Below, in pieces: positions 24,445-33,495 of a DNA stretch of 33,814 bases. The stretch comes from Lingula anatina. Its lineage: Eukaryota; Brachiopoda; Lingulata; Lingulida; Lingulidae. Every line of letters starts with the position of its first letter. Position 1 is the stretch's first letter. A model generated the notes under the pieces. That model saw only the letters and a list, made by a program, of their open reading frames with translations, was not told the DNA's origin and did no database searches. A program made the translations under genes and the position numbers. Location of the stretch: NCBI RefSeq assembly GCF_001039355.2, contig NW_019775968.1, forward strand, positions 230,539 through 264,352, given 5' to 3'.

Positions 24445-27400
24445 CTATTTATTTTTGGGAGGAGGCCTGAAATATGGTTTAAATAGAAATATCAAACTGT
24501 ACTGTGTTTTATATGTTTTCAATATCATAAAAACACAGCAGTGCAAAGAGGTCTTTGCAAAAATTAATTTGTCATTTATTCATAAATGCAGAAAAATTCA
24601 AAATATTAAATACATAAAAGCTGAAAATATTTCACATTTTGAGTACCATGTGCTTCAGTTTCAAAGGGGCCCAATTTTTCATTTTCAAATCACCACATGT
24701 GCATAGTTAATGGATAGCTATATGGTGGAATAAGTGGGAACTTAATAAACAAGTCTGAAACTAAGGTAACAAAGAAAAGCAGTTACAATAATTTTTAAAA
24801 GAAATCAAACACCTCACCTGTACACCCCTACCACCACTGCATGATCTCGCTCGTACGGTTCCAGTGTCAACTGTTCCTGTGGCTTGATTTTCTCAGCTTT
24901 CAATTTGTTGCACTCTCCAGCAAACACTGCTTCAGGCTTGGCTGTAGAATCGATGCAGTTTGCCTGGAAGAATCATTGAATGCCATTTTTAGTAAAACAC
25001 ATTCATGTAGCTTAATCTTACGTCAACCTAGCTGCAGTCCCATAGGGTCTCTGTATAACATGGAAAATAATTCATCAATGCTCACCAAGTTGAGACAGAA
25101 AAGTTGGTGATAAGTTACATATAAAAATTTTTAAAAATCAGGACACAGATATCATGCGACTTTGTTAAAACACACACCATAGCAAAAACTGGACTCTGAC
25201 CAAGTTATAAAATCTTTGCACCTACCTTTATGGAAATTACAATGTGTCCTTCATTCTTGAGAAAGTGATGTGCATTAATGGCCACAATACGTGCCTGATC
25301 TGGCTGTGCAACATCAGCAAAGATTGTGTCCACCATACCTTAAAGGTAGAGAAAGAAGTACATAAAGTTTATATACTTAGGTAAGATACTGAAATTAGCA
25401 GAATATGTTCAAGCATACCGATTACATATGGTAAAAGGTTAACACCCAAGTACTCAGACTTGGGACTCAACCCCCCCCCCCCCCTCCCCCCAACATTCAA
25501 TGCGTAAATTTTCCTTTTTATCATTGTGCAAAAATCAATGGTGGAATAAGGGTAGCTTCAACATACCTAAGACAAAGCAAACATCCTAACTAAAAAATAG
25601 ATAAACGTTAGGCACTTAAGGTAGATTGGTCGTTACATGTTCCAACGTTCGAATTTTTTTTAATTTTTTTTTGTTTGAAGAGACACCCAAGTACATTAAA
25701 AATTTGCAAAAAAAATTGGGGGTCACCGACCAAATAAGAGAACTAGCCCCAAATATGATACACCCTGCATATCGCACTAGTCCCCATTCAAATCAATGGG
25801 AAAATGGGTGTTTTCTCACTAAAGCATTATTTTTTATGACTTTCTGACGTTCGAATTTTTTTAAAAATTTTTTTGTGTAAAGAGGCCTCCAAGTACATTT
25901 AAATTTTACCAAAAAAATTGGGGGTCACCGACCAAATAAGAGAACTACGCCAAGTTGAAGTGCGCTACACCCTGCGTGACGCACTAGTCTCCATTCAAAT
26001 CAATGGGGAAATGGGTGTTTTTCACCAAAACGTTATTTTTTATGATTTTTCTAACGTTTGAATTNATACAGAGTTACAGACAAGTTGATAATGTGTGTTT
26101 ATCTTATAGATAATTGTTTTATTTCCTTAAATTAATAAAACAGACTGAAGTGTCGTTAGAGACGATTGACGATGCGCTGAAATTGCGCAAATCGTCAAAT
26201 TACGTAACGACCGATCTACCTTAAAATGTTTTAATCAGTTCTAACACGACTCTGGATCCTAGCACAATCACAGATTCTTGGCAAAGAAACTTACCAACCA
26301 GCATCCTGTATTTGTGAGGGTGCCTGGCATCTTCTATGATGGGTATAACATTTGTCCTCTTTTTGGCCACATTGATTAGGTCTCTGCCACTTCTGTGTGA
26401 AAACTCAACCGCATACACAACTCCTTCCTTTATGACAAGAAAACAGTAAGCAGTCTTACAAAAGTAACATAAATTTAATCCTAAGCAGTGGCAAGTTGTG
26501 CCACAAAAATAGTAATTGCTTTCACCATTCTGTAAGGTGTATAGACTATAGTGCTAAATTACATTGTAACATGTAATTGAGCTTTGAAGTATAGAGAGCC
26601 TTAAAGCCAAAAATAGAATCACTTAGTGCTCAATCAGCCTTTATAATTATCATATTGCAAACTCAAAAAAGATCCTTCATTCTTTTTAAATAATCATATC
26701 AATGTCATGCAGACTTACAGGTCCTACTATATCTGACACATGGCTGACTGTGGTGCCTGACGCAGCACCCAGGTAAAGCACTTTACTGCCTGGCTTAATG
26801 TGGATCTGCTCAACACCACCCAAAATGGCGGCTGCCAGCTTTGAACGGAAAGGATTCCATGCTCTGTATTCCAGCTTTGACCCATCATCCAACTGAAATT
26901 GAATGCTTTTAATGTTACAAAAAATTCATTACAGATTGATTTTGACAACCTGATTCAGTGATTACTGATAGCATGCAATACTTATACACCTTTATATAAA
27001 ACAATAATTAAAGCACTAAAAAAGCATTTCAACTTACATCTACACTTATCCTCTTCTCTCCATAGACAGACTCTCCTGACACCATGTTTTTTGTGACAAG
27101 AACATCCTCTTTTCCACGAGATATAAACACACCTAAAAACAGAAATCAGTTGAATACAAGAAATAGATTAATGCTTTGGAACTATGATCACTTCTACAAT
27201 TTTCCTTTTTTCATTTTCAGAGAGGGGAAGGGGAGGCAAAATAATAAAATTAATATAGGTCATTCATTTATTTAATAAAATGACAAATTTTTATTTCCTT
27301 ACAATTATGTGGACAAAAAAAGTAATCTTTTAAATTCATGTTCTTTTTTTTTCATTCAATCATTAACTTCATGTTTTCTACTTGAATTTTCATATTTCAA

Positions 27401-29335
27401 GCATAACTTATCCATTGTTAATAAGACAATAAACATATAAAAGCTGGCATTTTCTGTGCTCATGTCAGCAGTCATAGCTTATCAGAAGTAACTCTGTATT
27501 TACCTGCATGTCTGTGGGGCTCAACAACTGTCTTTTTGCCAGCACCAAAGCCACCTGTTAATCAAGACAACAACGATAATGTACATGTTAGAGCCAAAAA
27601 TCATTTTATGTGAAGCATTTAAATTTTGTGATAGAAAATTTTATATTACACCTCTGTCAGTTGCACAATTACCTAAATCAGAATGTGACATTCTAGAAAA
27701 ACACGATAAAATAATATGCTTTGTGATAAAGATTTTCCTTTTAAACGAAGTAATTTTTTAACTGTTTTCCAAACAATAATAGCACATAATGTTATTGAGA
27801 CTTTGCCTCCTTTTCTTTCCTTTGAATAAACTTTTTTTAATAACAGCAACAATAACAAAAATGAAAAGTCAAATACATCTCACTTTAAGTTAATTGTGTT
27901 CAGCACCTGCTTAAACAATCAATACTAGCTTGAGTGATGATCCTATTTTTCTACCCCAAAAACCAATGCTTCATTATGTTAACATTTTCATTACTTCATT
28001 TCCACTAATTTCTCTCCCCTGAATATCTTATGCTATGAAAGTACACAACTACTTCGGCCTGCCAGCATTCTGTAATTGAAATTTCAGTCAATAAAGCTAC
28101 TAACCTCTTCCGCCTCCTCTACCTCCACCGCGACCACCTAGAAAATCAATAAACAGAAATGAAATAAGGATCCCTGGAATCTTCTATAAGAATAACATTT
28201 GTCCTCTTTTCCACCACTGCCTCTTCAGTAACTAATGAATTATATAACTTATGAACTATGAATTTTCTTTTTCTTTTTCAAGGTTTTCAAATCAAATCTG
28301 TTTATGTAACACAGTTACACTAAGTTAATTCTTTCTGTATGTTTATAAAAAGCTTGAGATAAACCAGTTCTGGTATATATGACTGACATCTATAAAAAAA
28401 ACCTAGAGATTATCAACAGCTCAAACTTTCTGTCTAGAACTTGTATATATAAGTTATACTAAAATTATCCATATTATTTTCTACTAGTGAATTATATCAA
28501 TTACATACCTCTTCCACCGCCTCTTCCCCCTCCTCTTCCACGACCCCCGCCTCGATCTCCAAATCCTCCCCTTCCGCCACCCCTACCCCCACCACGTCCT
28601 CCGAATCCTCCTCGGCCACCACCACCACCTCGACCTCCAAAACCCCCTCTTCCCCCTCCTCTAGGGCTGAAACCTGGAACAACAAGCAAGTTCACTTTGC
28701 AGTTACAACTTAATCAAGTGTGAGACTATGAAGAGAGATGATTCATGAGTCTCAGACAATAACAAAGCAATGTTGATCTTCAGCTGGCTATTAGTTAATT
28801 ACTAGTAGTAGTCATAAGTCTTTGTATAAACCTGATGTTTTTTTTTTCTTTTGCTACACAACTTCTTCTATATCTTGCATAGTCATATATGGCAAACTCT
28901 ATCTCAGTTAAACGTGAATTAAAGACTGAATTGGATGCTTTACTTTGATTTAGGCTCTTGTCCAGGGAAATTAGGTGTCTGGGGCAAAGGCATAGCCTTG
29001 TTTATAGAGCATTTTGTCAAATACTTCTGTCTGCTTGTATGTGGATAAAATCCAAACTACATTAAATACATTCAAGATTTCAAAATTATTGAAGTAACAA
29101 CGCTAAGAGGAAAATGTGATTCATACTTTAATAAAATTTTGGTCCTATCACAAATTGACAAAAGTGCAGCCCATGAGGTTACGCTTCTCTCATTCACTGG
29201 TACAAATACATACCCAACAGATGTCGATCGCCAATCTGATATTATTCATGGGCGTAAATTTATTCAATCTGTGAAAATCATTACAGTTTTTCGTTATATT
29301 ACTCCAAATTATGATACTTTACCTGGTCTTCCCAT
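24445..29335 (-). CDS. FBL: Fibrillarin, box C/D snoRNP 2'-O-methyltransferase (10 coding exons, 314 aa)
   Basis: Coding exons in transcript order: 29323-29335, 28509-28673, 28105-28137, 27504-27554, 27038-27132, 26719-26892, 26295-26427, 25226-25338, 24818-24963, 24445-24466. Every junction has GT/AG signals and matching phase. The total is 945 nt, or 314 residues plus TAG, close to the 321 of human fibrillarin. Residues 1-8 are MGRPGFSP. Residues 9-76 form a Gly/Arg-rich GAR domain split over two exons, and the conserved fold begins at about [10 protein letters not shown]. The SAM-binding motif is [17 protein letters not shown] (157-173). The catalytic K-D-K-H set is seen as K137 (RSKLAA), D230 (FADVAQ), K259 (ISIKA) and H300 (ERDHAVVVG). 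The C-terminus is RPPPKNK. The enzyme methylates rRNA 2'-hydroxyls guided by C/D snoRNAs in the nucleolus. The ATG has A at -3 and G at +4. Intron 7 (25339-26294) carries a TTAA-flanked mobile element. No box C/D snoRNA was found in the introns. Confidence 0.97.
25471..25490. repeat. Poly-C run in a fibrillarin intron
   Basis: A C homopolymer interrupted once by T, within the intron at 25339-26294. On the transcribed strand it is a G-run. Confidence 0.85.
25645..26065. repeat. Tandem repeat of about 205 bp inside the TTAA element
   Basis: Copy 1 starts at 25645 and copy 2 at 25847, each with ACGTTCGAATTTTTTT. A third start (ACGTTTGAATT) at 26054 is cut short. Shared landmarks are ATTGGGGGTCACCGACCAAA, then AAGAGAACTA, then CATTCAAATCAATGGG. 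Copy 2 carries a small insertion (GAAGTGCGC...). Confidence 0.88.
26163..26195. repeat. Subterminal imperfect stem-loop of the TTAA element
   Basis: GACGATGCGC pairs with GCGCAAATCGTC (two unpaired bases) across a seven-base loop, just inside the right terminal repeat. Possible transposase-binding or fold-back structure. Confidence 0.5.
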
Positions 29336-29349
29336 ATTTTCTGTATACA

Positions 29350-29406
29350 CACGTGTTTCACGCTGTATGTATCCTACGCATGCTCAAGTGTGTTTCCGTT
29401 CACGTG
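29350..29406. promoter_or_regulatory. Two CACGTG E-boxes in the fibrillarin promoter/5' UTR
   Basis: Exact palindromic E-boxes lie at 29350-29355 and 29401-29406, 15 and 66 bases upstream of the fibrillarin ATG. The distal one reads GTCACGTGA on the minus strand, the extended USF/TFE-type form. Myc/Max bind CACGTG, and ribosome-biogenesis genes including fibrillarin are known Myc targets in animals. A partial NRF1-like GCATGCG lies between them (29378-29384). The transcription start is not fixed, so the proximal box may be in the 5' UTR. Confidence 0.5.
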
Positions 29407-30094
29407 ACTAAAGTTTGTGTAGATCATTGAAAAGTAGCAGAAATCGAGAGTTGTGTGGGTCGATTCTTTCAAATTAACTTGCAGAGCTCATTGGTTCAAT
29501 GCACCTGGATACATTGGAATATGCAAGTTTAATTTAGCAGGGCGTAGCTTAATGTCGTTTTGTGTAAAATGCACCAGTGACGAGACAGGAGCAGGAGATG
29601 GCATAACGGGAGGGGGGGGGGGGGTCTCGATAGCACCATAGAAGTAGACTATGATAGCACTTATGCCCCCTCCCCCTCAGAAAATTGTATTAACCCCAGA
29701 AAAATCCATTTTATTTGTTTATTTAATTTTTTTTTCAAAAATGAAGTTGTTATCTCTTTAAAGTATAAGTAGAAGGGACCGGGCATGTAAGATGGAAATC
29801 ACTTAAACAGCAAAAATAAAAAATAAATAAATAAAAATTAAAATAAAACCTGCAAAATAACTCATTTTTTTCAAGGAACCCTTATTTTAACCAAACAAAA
29901 CTACTCAGTAAATTAAAAAAATATATGGTTGGCAATCCATGTAACTGGGGCAGTTTCAGATTGACAGTGACAATATGGGCTGACAATATTCAGAATACAT
30001 ACGCTGGGATACAGATCACATTTACAACTGGCTAATTCATGATGCAGAAAACAAAAATAAACTGTAAAACAATTGAGCACAATATATGAACTCT
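29407..30094. other. Short intergenic gap between the zinc-finger 3' end and the fibrillarin promoter
   Basis: Non-coding. It contains a poly-G run (29611-29624), the micro-insertion at 29629-29660, an AAAT-rich stretch near 29816-29845 and no supported exon. Its small size means the two genes are tightly packed head to tail. Confidence 0.6.
29629..29660. mobile_element. Micro-insertion or excision footprint with 8-bp direct repeats
   Basis: The sequence reads GATAGCAC (29629-29636), then CATAGAAGTAGACTAT (29637-29652), then GATAGCAC again (29653-29660). The inner CATAG/CTATG ends are inverted. The core CATAGAAGTAGA also occurs in the palindromic insertion at 33042-33069, which has its own flanking direct repeat. 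Confidence 0.5.
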
Positions 30095-30100
30095 TTTATT
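30095..30100 (-). terminator. Candidate polyadenylation signal of the zinc-finger gene
   Basis: AATAAA on the minus strand about 304 bases after the stop codon at 30404-30406. The intervening 3' UTR would contain the TA repeat and the C/G homopolymer. Confidence 0.5.
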
Positions 30101-30297
30101 AAAACATTAAAACTTTTCTCTCACAACAACAAAACTGTACTACAGTGTAGTGAACAGTTAATTTTCACCTTCAGCTCAGTAATAACAAGAACATTATAAT
30201 AATCATTATTATTAATGCTAAGGCAAGCAATGGTGATGTCTTCTACATTTGAACTGCACCTGAACTGACTCAACTTCAGGAATGAGCACAAAACCAA

Positions 30298-30320
30298 CCC
30301 CCCCCCCCCCCCCCCCAAAA

Positions 30321-30381
<61 letters not shown>
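30298..30381. repeat. Poly-C, A-run and (TA)n compound repeat in the zinc-finger 3' UTR
   Basis: C19 (30298-30316), A8, then about 28 uninterrupted AT dinucleotides ending 23 bases before the zinc-finger stop codon. On the transcript this is (UA)n followed by a U-run and a G-run. Confidence 0.9.
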
Positions 30382-30383
<2 letters not shown>

Positions 30384-30403
30384 ACTTGAGAGATCTTTTT
30401 TAA

Positions 30404-32529
30404 TCAAGACACCTTGTCCTCTGTAACATGGAGAGAAGTCTCATGTCTTTGGCAAGAACTTTTGGTTGAAAATCCCTTGCCACAAAACTTGCACTTGTGT
30501 GCCTTAATCATCTTACAGTTCTGACGTTCATGATACTTGCATGCATGCTTGTGTTTAAAAAGATTGCCACAGAACTGACAAGGGTGGCTTTTTTCAACAA
30601 GATGACAACTCTCATGTTTATTACAGGCATCCTTGTCTGAGAATAACCTATGGCAGCTTTTGCATTTGAACATTTTTCCTTCCTTGTGCTCCTTTAAATG
30701 AAGTGCAACAAGGTCTCTCCTGGAAAATGCAATATCACAAATATCACACCTGAAAAAAAAAAAAAAAGAATTAAAAGACCAATTAAAAACTCCTTCAGAA
30801 CTTACAACTTATACTTACTACTGTAACAATATTTCACGTGTTGAGTAAGACAGATAGGAAAGTCTTTTTATAATCTTTTCATAAAAATACAGAATGGTTA
30901 AAAAAAGATGGATATAGGTAACACTTGCCCCAGCCAAACATTAAATATCACACAATGCACTGCAAGTGAAAAGAGCATCCTCTCTATTTAGGAATTTTCT
31001 GAATCTGCTTGTGGTGAGGGGTGATAAACAGAAATTTCAAATCCATCCATTTTTCAATCTGTTAATTTAGACAACCCTGCACAAAATGACAATTAAATTG
31101 CAGCTAAACTTTTTTTTTTGTAAATTCTCTTTAATTACTGACCCTTTGCTCAGTGAAGGTGGATTGCTAGATGCTCGAGTTCACCAGTGCCAGTTGGCTA
31201 AACAGTTTTTAGTGTACTAGTAGATTTGTTCTTGTACATTAAAAAGTGACCCAATAGGTCAAAGAACAAAATAAGATACCTGTACGGCTTCTCCCCTGTG
31301 TGAATTCTCAAGTGTCTCACATACGAATCCTTTCTGAAAAATACCTTTCCACAATAATCGCAAATATGCTTTAGAAATGTTCTTTTTAGAGAATTTTCTT
31401 CTCCTTGATGCATTCTTTCATGTCTCAGACATTCATTTTTTCCTTTGTAGTATTTTTCACAGAAACTGCATTTGAATGGCTTTGCATCAGTGTGTGCTTG
31501 CATATGCCTCATCAGATCTCTTTTGTCACGAAAATCTTTCGAACACAAGGGACAAGGAACACGTGGACGAGTGCAACCTTCTTTGAATATTTGAGCATGC
31601 CTCATCTGATGCACCCGAAAAATATCTTTTCTTGCAAATGACATCGGGCACATATCACATTTGTAAGGTTTTTCCCCTGAGTGTGTTCTTTCGTGCCTGT
31701 TGCGATGCCCAGACATTTTATATTGCTTGCTGCAGAAACGACATTTAAACTGTGATCTTGATGTTTTGTTCAGTATTTGGTTACTTGCAGAGGTGGCCTT
31801 TGTGTCATTCTCAGCAGCAAAACTGACTTTGGTATGATTTTTAATCCCCAAATGAGAACACTGATCTTGTTTCTCAGAACAATTCACAACACAGAGACTT
31901 TCTTTCATATCTGTCCCTGTATTCTTATCGAGGTTGCAAGATTCCCTGAAATTCTCAGCTCTTTCACTATCATCATTGCAGGGGGTTATCATTCCAGTGG
32001 TCAAATCTAAAGTAAAAATCTCTGTTTCAATTCCTTGTTCAACTGTGTCTTTCTTCATAGAATTTTGAATTTGTTCTCTGGTCACAATACAAGAGTTGCC
32101 ACTGGAACTCGGATGACTATGCAAAGTGTATAGGCTATAAGACTCACATGACTCAGTTTTTACCATGCTAGCTTGCAATTCAGTGGGGACAAGCTGGTTG
32201 ACATGGTCAAAAGCATCACAAATATCTCTTTTCATCGTGACAGACTGTGAATTGCTTTCAGCACAAGGATCATCAGGTACGGCTGTATCATTGGAGATGC
32301 ATACTGGTACTCCTTCTGGCATTAAAAACCTTTCTTCACATAAGTCTGTACCATTTCCCAACCCTTCAAGTCTCTCACTTTTAATTTCAAACCAAGGTCC
32401 TTCTTGCATTAAGTATCTATTATTGCTGCCCGGTGACTTTTCTAGTGTCACCTCTGTGACAAGTAAACCATTTCTACATCTTAAGTGTTCGCTCCCCTTA
32501 CAATCATACGATTTTCCTTTTTGTTCCAT
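30404..32529 (-). CDS. C2H2 zinc-finger protein, two exons, 531 aa, nine fingers
   Basis: Exon 1 is 31280-32529 and exon 2 is 30404-30749. The donor is TACAG/GTATCT, the acceptor is a T-run ending CAG, and the junction restores Tyr-Arg-Cys (PYRCDIC). The start is supported by an in-frame TAA about 33 bases upstream, no intervening ATG, and G at -3 and +4. Residues 1-258 are acidic/polar and low-complexity, with no KRAB, BTB or ZAD domain that I recognise. A motif R(F/Y)LMxEG occurs twice (about 38-44 and 67-73). Fingers 1-5 lie at about 261-410 and fingers 6-9 in exon 2 (418 onward). Finger 8 ends in Cys (CQFC...HERQNC), a C2HC variant. Linkers are canonical (S/T)GEKPY only before fingers 2 and 6. 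It is probably a nuclear DNA-binding regulator, but I cannot assign an orthologue. Reading through the 530-bp intron would give a five-finger, 443-residue form. Confidence 0.93.
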
Positions 32530-33110
32530 TTCTTTTTTTATATCATGGGCATGCGACGTTTAAACTTTAAGTTAACATCATTAATTTTGTCGTTTCATTG
32601 TATAATTTCTTTTTGACTTTAACACTGCTTCTTGATAACTGTCCTGTCCAAATGTGCAAGATTTCAATCCGCAGCGTCGAATACGGTTTTTACAAGCAGC
32701 TTCTTTGCTACCATAACTCTGGTAAGTTTTATGCACTAGCATTATCGATCACTGAGATTTTCAGTGAAAAGTAAGTCAAACGAGGAACAGCGTCAATTCG
32801 TCAGGTAATTATTAGTTTCAATCACCTCTCCATCCTATAGTGTATGTTCGTTTAGACACAAACTCTCCAACATCCTTCAGTTGGCATTTAGATTGAAGTA
32901 TATTAATATGTACAAACTTCGTCTGCTATGCATAAATTCTGACTGCTATCCACCATCTTGAAATCTTCAAAGGATGCCACATCGAGGCTGTGACCTCCCG
33001 CGAACTCGGCGCTTGTAAGGAGACGGGAGAGTTGGTCTAATCATAGAAGTAGAGAACTCTACTTCTGTGGTCTAATCTATTTCTTCAAGTTCAGCCATGT
33101 TGTCACTCAG
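32530..33110 (-). promoter_or_regulatory. 5' UTR / promoter region of the zinc-finger gene
   Basis: The region is non-coding and richer in CpG than its surroundings (GCAGCGTCGAATACG near 32672, CCGCGAACTCGGCGC near 32998). A minus-strand CAAGATGGTGG (near 32951-32963) matches the YY1-type CAAGATGGCGGC element often found close to animal transcription starts. The transcription start is not determined. A micro-palindromic insertion sits at 33033-33077. Confidence 0.4.
33033..33077. mobile_element. Palindromic micro-insertion flanked by a 10-bp direct repeat
   Basis: Direct repeats TGGTCTAATC (33033-33042 and 33068-33077) flank a 25-bp core made of AGAAGTAGAG and its exact inverse CTCTACTTCT around AA. 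Written outward, the ends are CATAGAAGTAGAG and CACAGAAGTAGAG, one mismatch in 13. It resembles two terminal inverted repeats joined with the interior lost. The left arm matches the insertion at 29637. Confidence 0.6.
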
Positions 33111-33495
33111 GCAGTCGGTCATTCCTCAGATCCTAGTCCCTTCATATGTTCCTTTTTTCATTTATACATTCATGAAATAGCCTGAATATTTTTCTTTTAA
33201 TTTGAATTCATTTCAGTTTTGACTTTTGTTCGCTTGGACGCTCGTCCAAGTTTTCAAAGAAGAATTACGGGGTAAAAACGACCGGGTACTCATTCATTTG
33301 TCTGATAACTCAATTAATAACATTTTCGATAAATAAATACATTAATTAAATGATTATATAATAAATTAATCAAAAAGTGCTGTCCATCTTTGTTTGTGAG
33401 TGTGAAATAGTAGGCCAATCTCATTAGTTTAAGAAGAGCTTTAATTAATTATTTATTTGTTTATTATCCCCGCACTTCTGGGACAAAAGTCGGGG
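33111..33495. other. Non-coding stretch upstream of the zinc-finger gene
   Basis: A/T-rich with no exon. It contains a perfect hairpin CTTGGACG/CGTCCAAG at 33233-33250 with a two-base loop, and several TTAATTAA-type strings. Confidence 0.55.

Larger units (their letters stand above)
25616..26224. mobile_element. Non-autonomous DNA transposon (MITE-like) with TTAA target site and terminal inverted repeats
   Basis: The element spans 25620-26220 (601 bp) and is bounded on both sides by TTAA (25616-25619 and 26221-26224). The left end GGTAGATTGGTCGTTAC (25620-25636) is the inverse of the right end GTAACGACCGATCTACC (26204-26220), with one mismatch in 17. The interior has two copies of a unit of about 205 bp plus the start of a third, then a subterminal stem. 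No transposase is encoded. A TTAA duplication is typical of piggyBac-type and Kolobok-type elements, but the GGTAG terminus does not match the piggyBac CCC-type ends I know, so the superfamily is left open. It sits inside a fibrillarin intron without touching splice sites. One ambiguous base occurs near 26065. Confidence 0.82.

Noticed and set aside
28487-28723. Proline-rich plus-strand ORF of 78 codons
   Set aside because: It is the antisense shadow of the Gly/Arg-rich fibrillarin exon; Gly codons read as Pro on the other strand.
24466-29322. Box C/D snoRNA hosted in fibrillarin introns
   Set aside because: No intron shows RTGATGA followed by CTGA at proper spacing with a terminal stem on the transcribed strand. 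The closest, TTGATGA near 25070, lacks a box D within the intron; a GTGATGA near 27925 is on the wrong strand and its CTGA is too distant.
29139-29641. Plus-strand ORFs upstream of fibrillarin
   Set aside because: They cover the fibrillarin first exon and promoter in antisense, with no splice support or recognisable protein.
31405-32563. Plus-strand ORFs of 77 to 132 codons
   Set aside because: These are antisense shadows of the zinc-finger exon.
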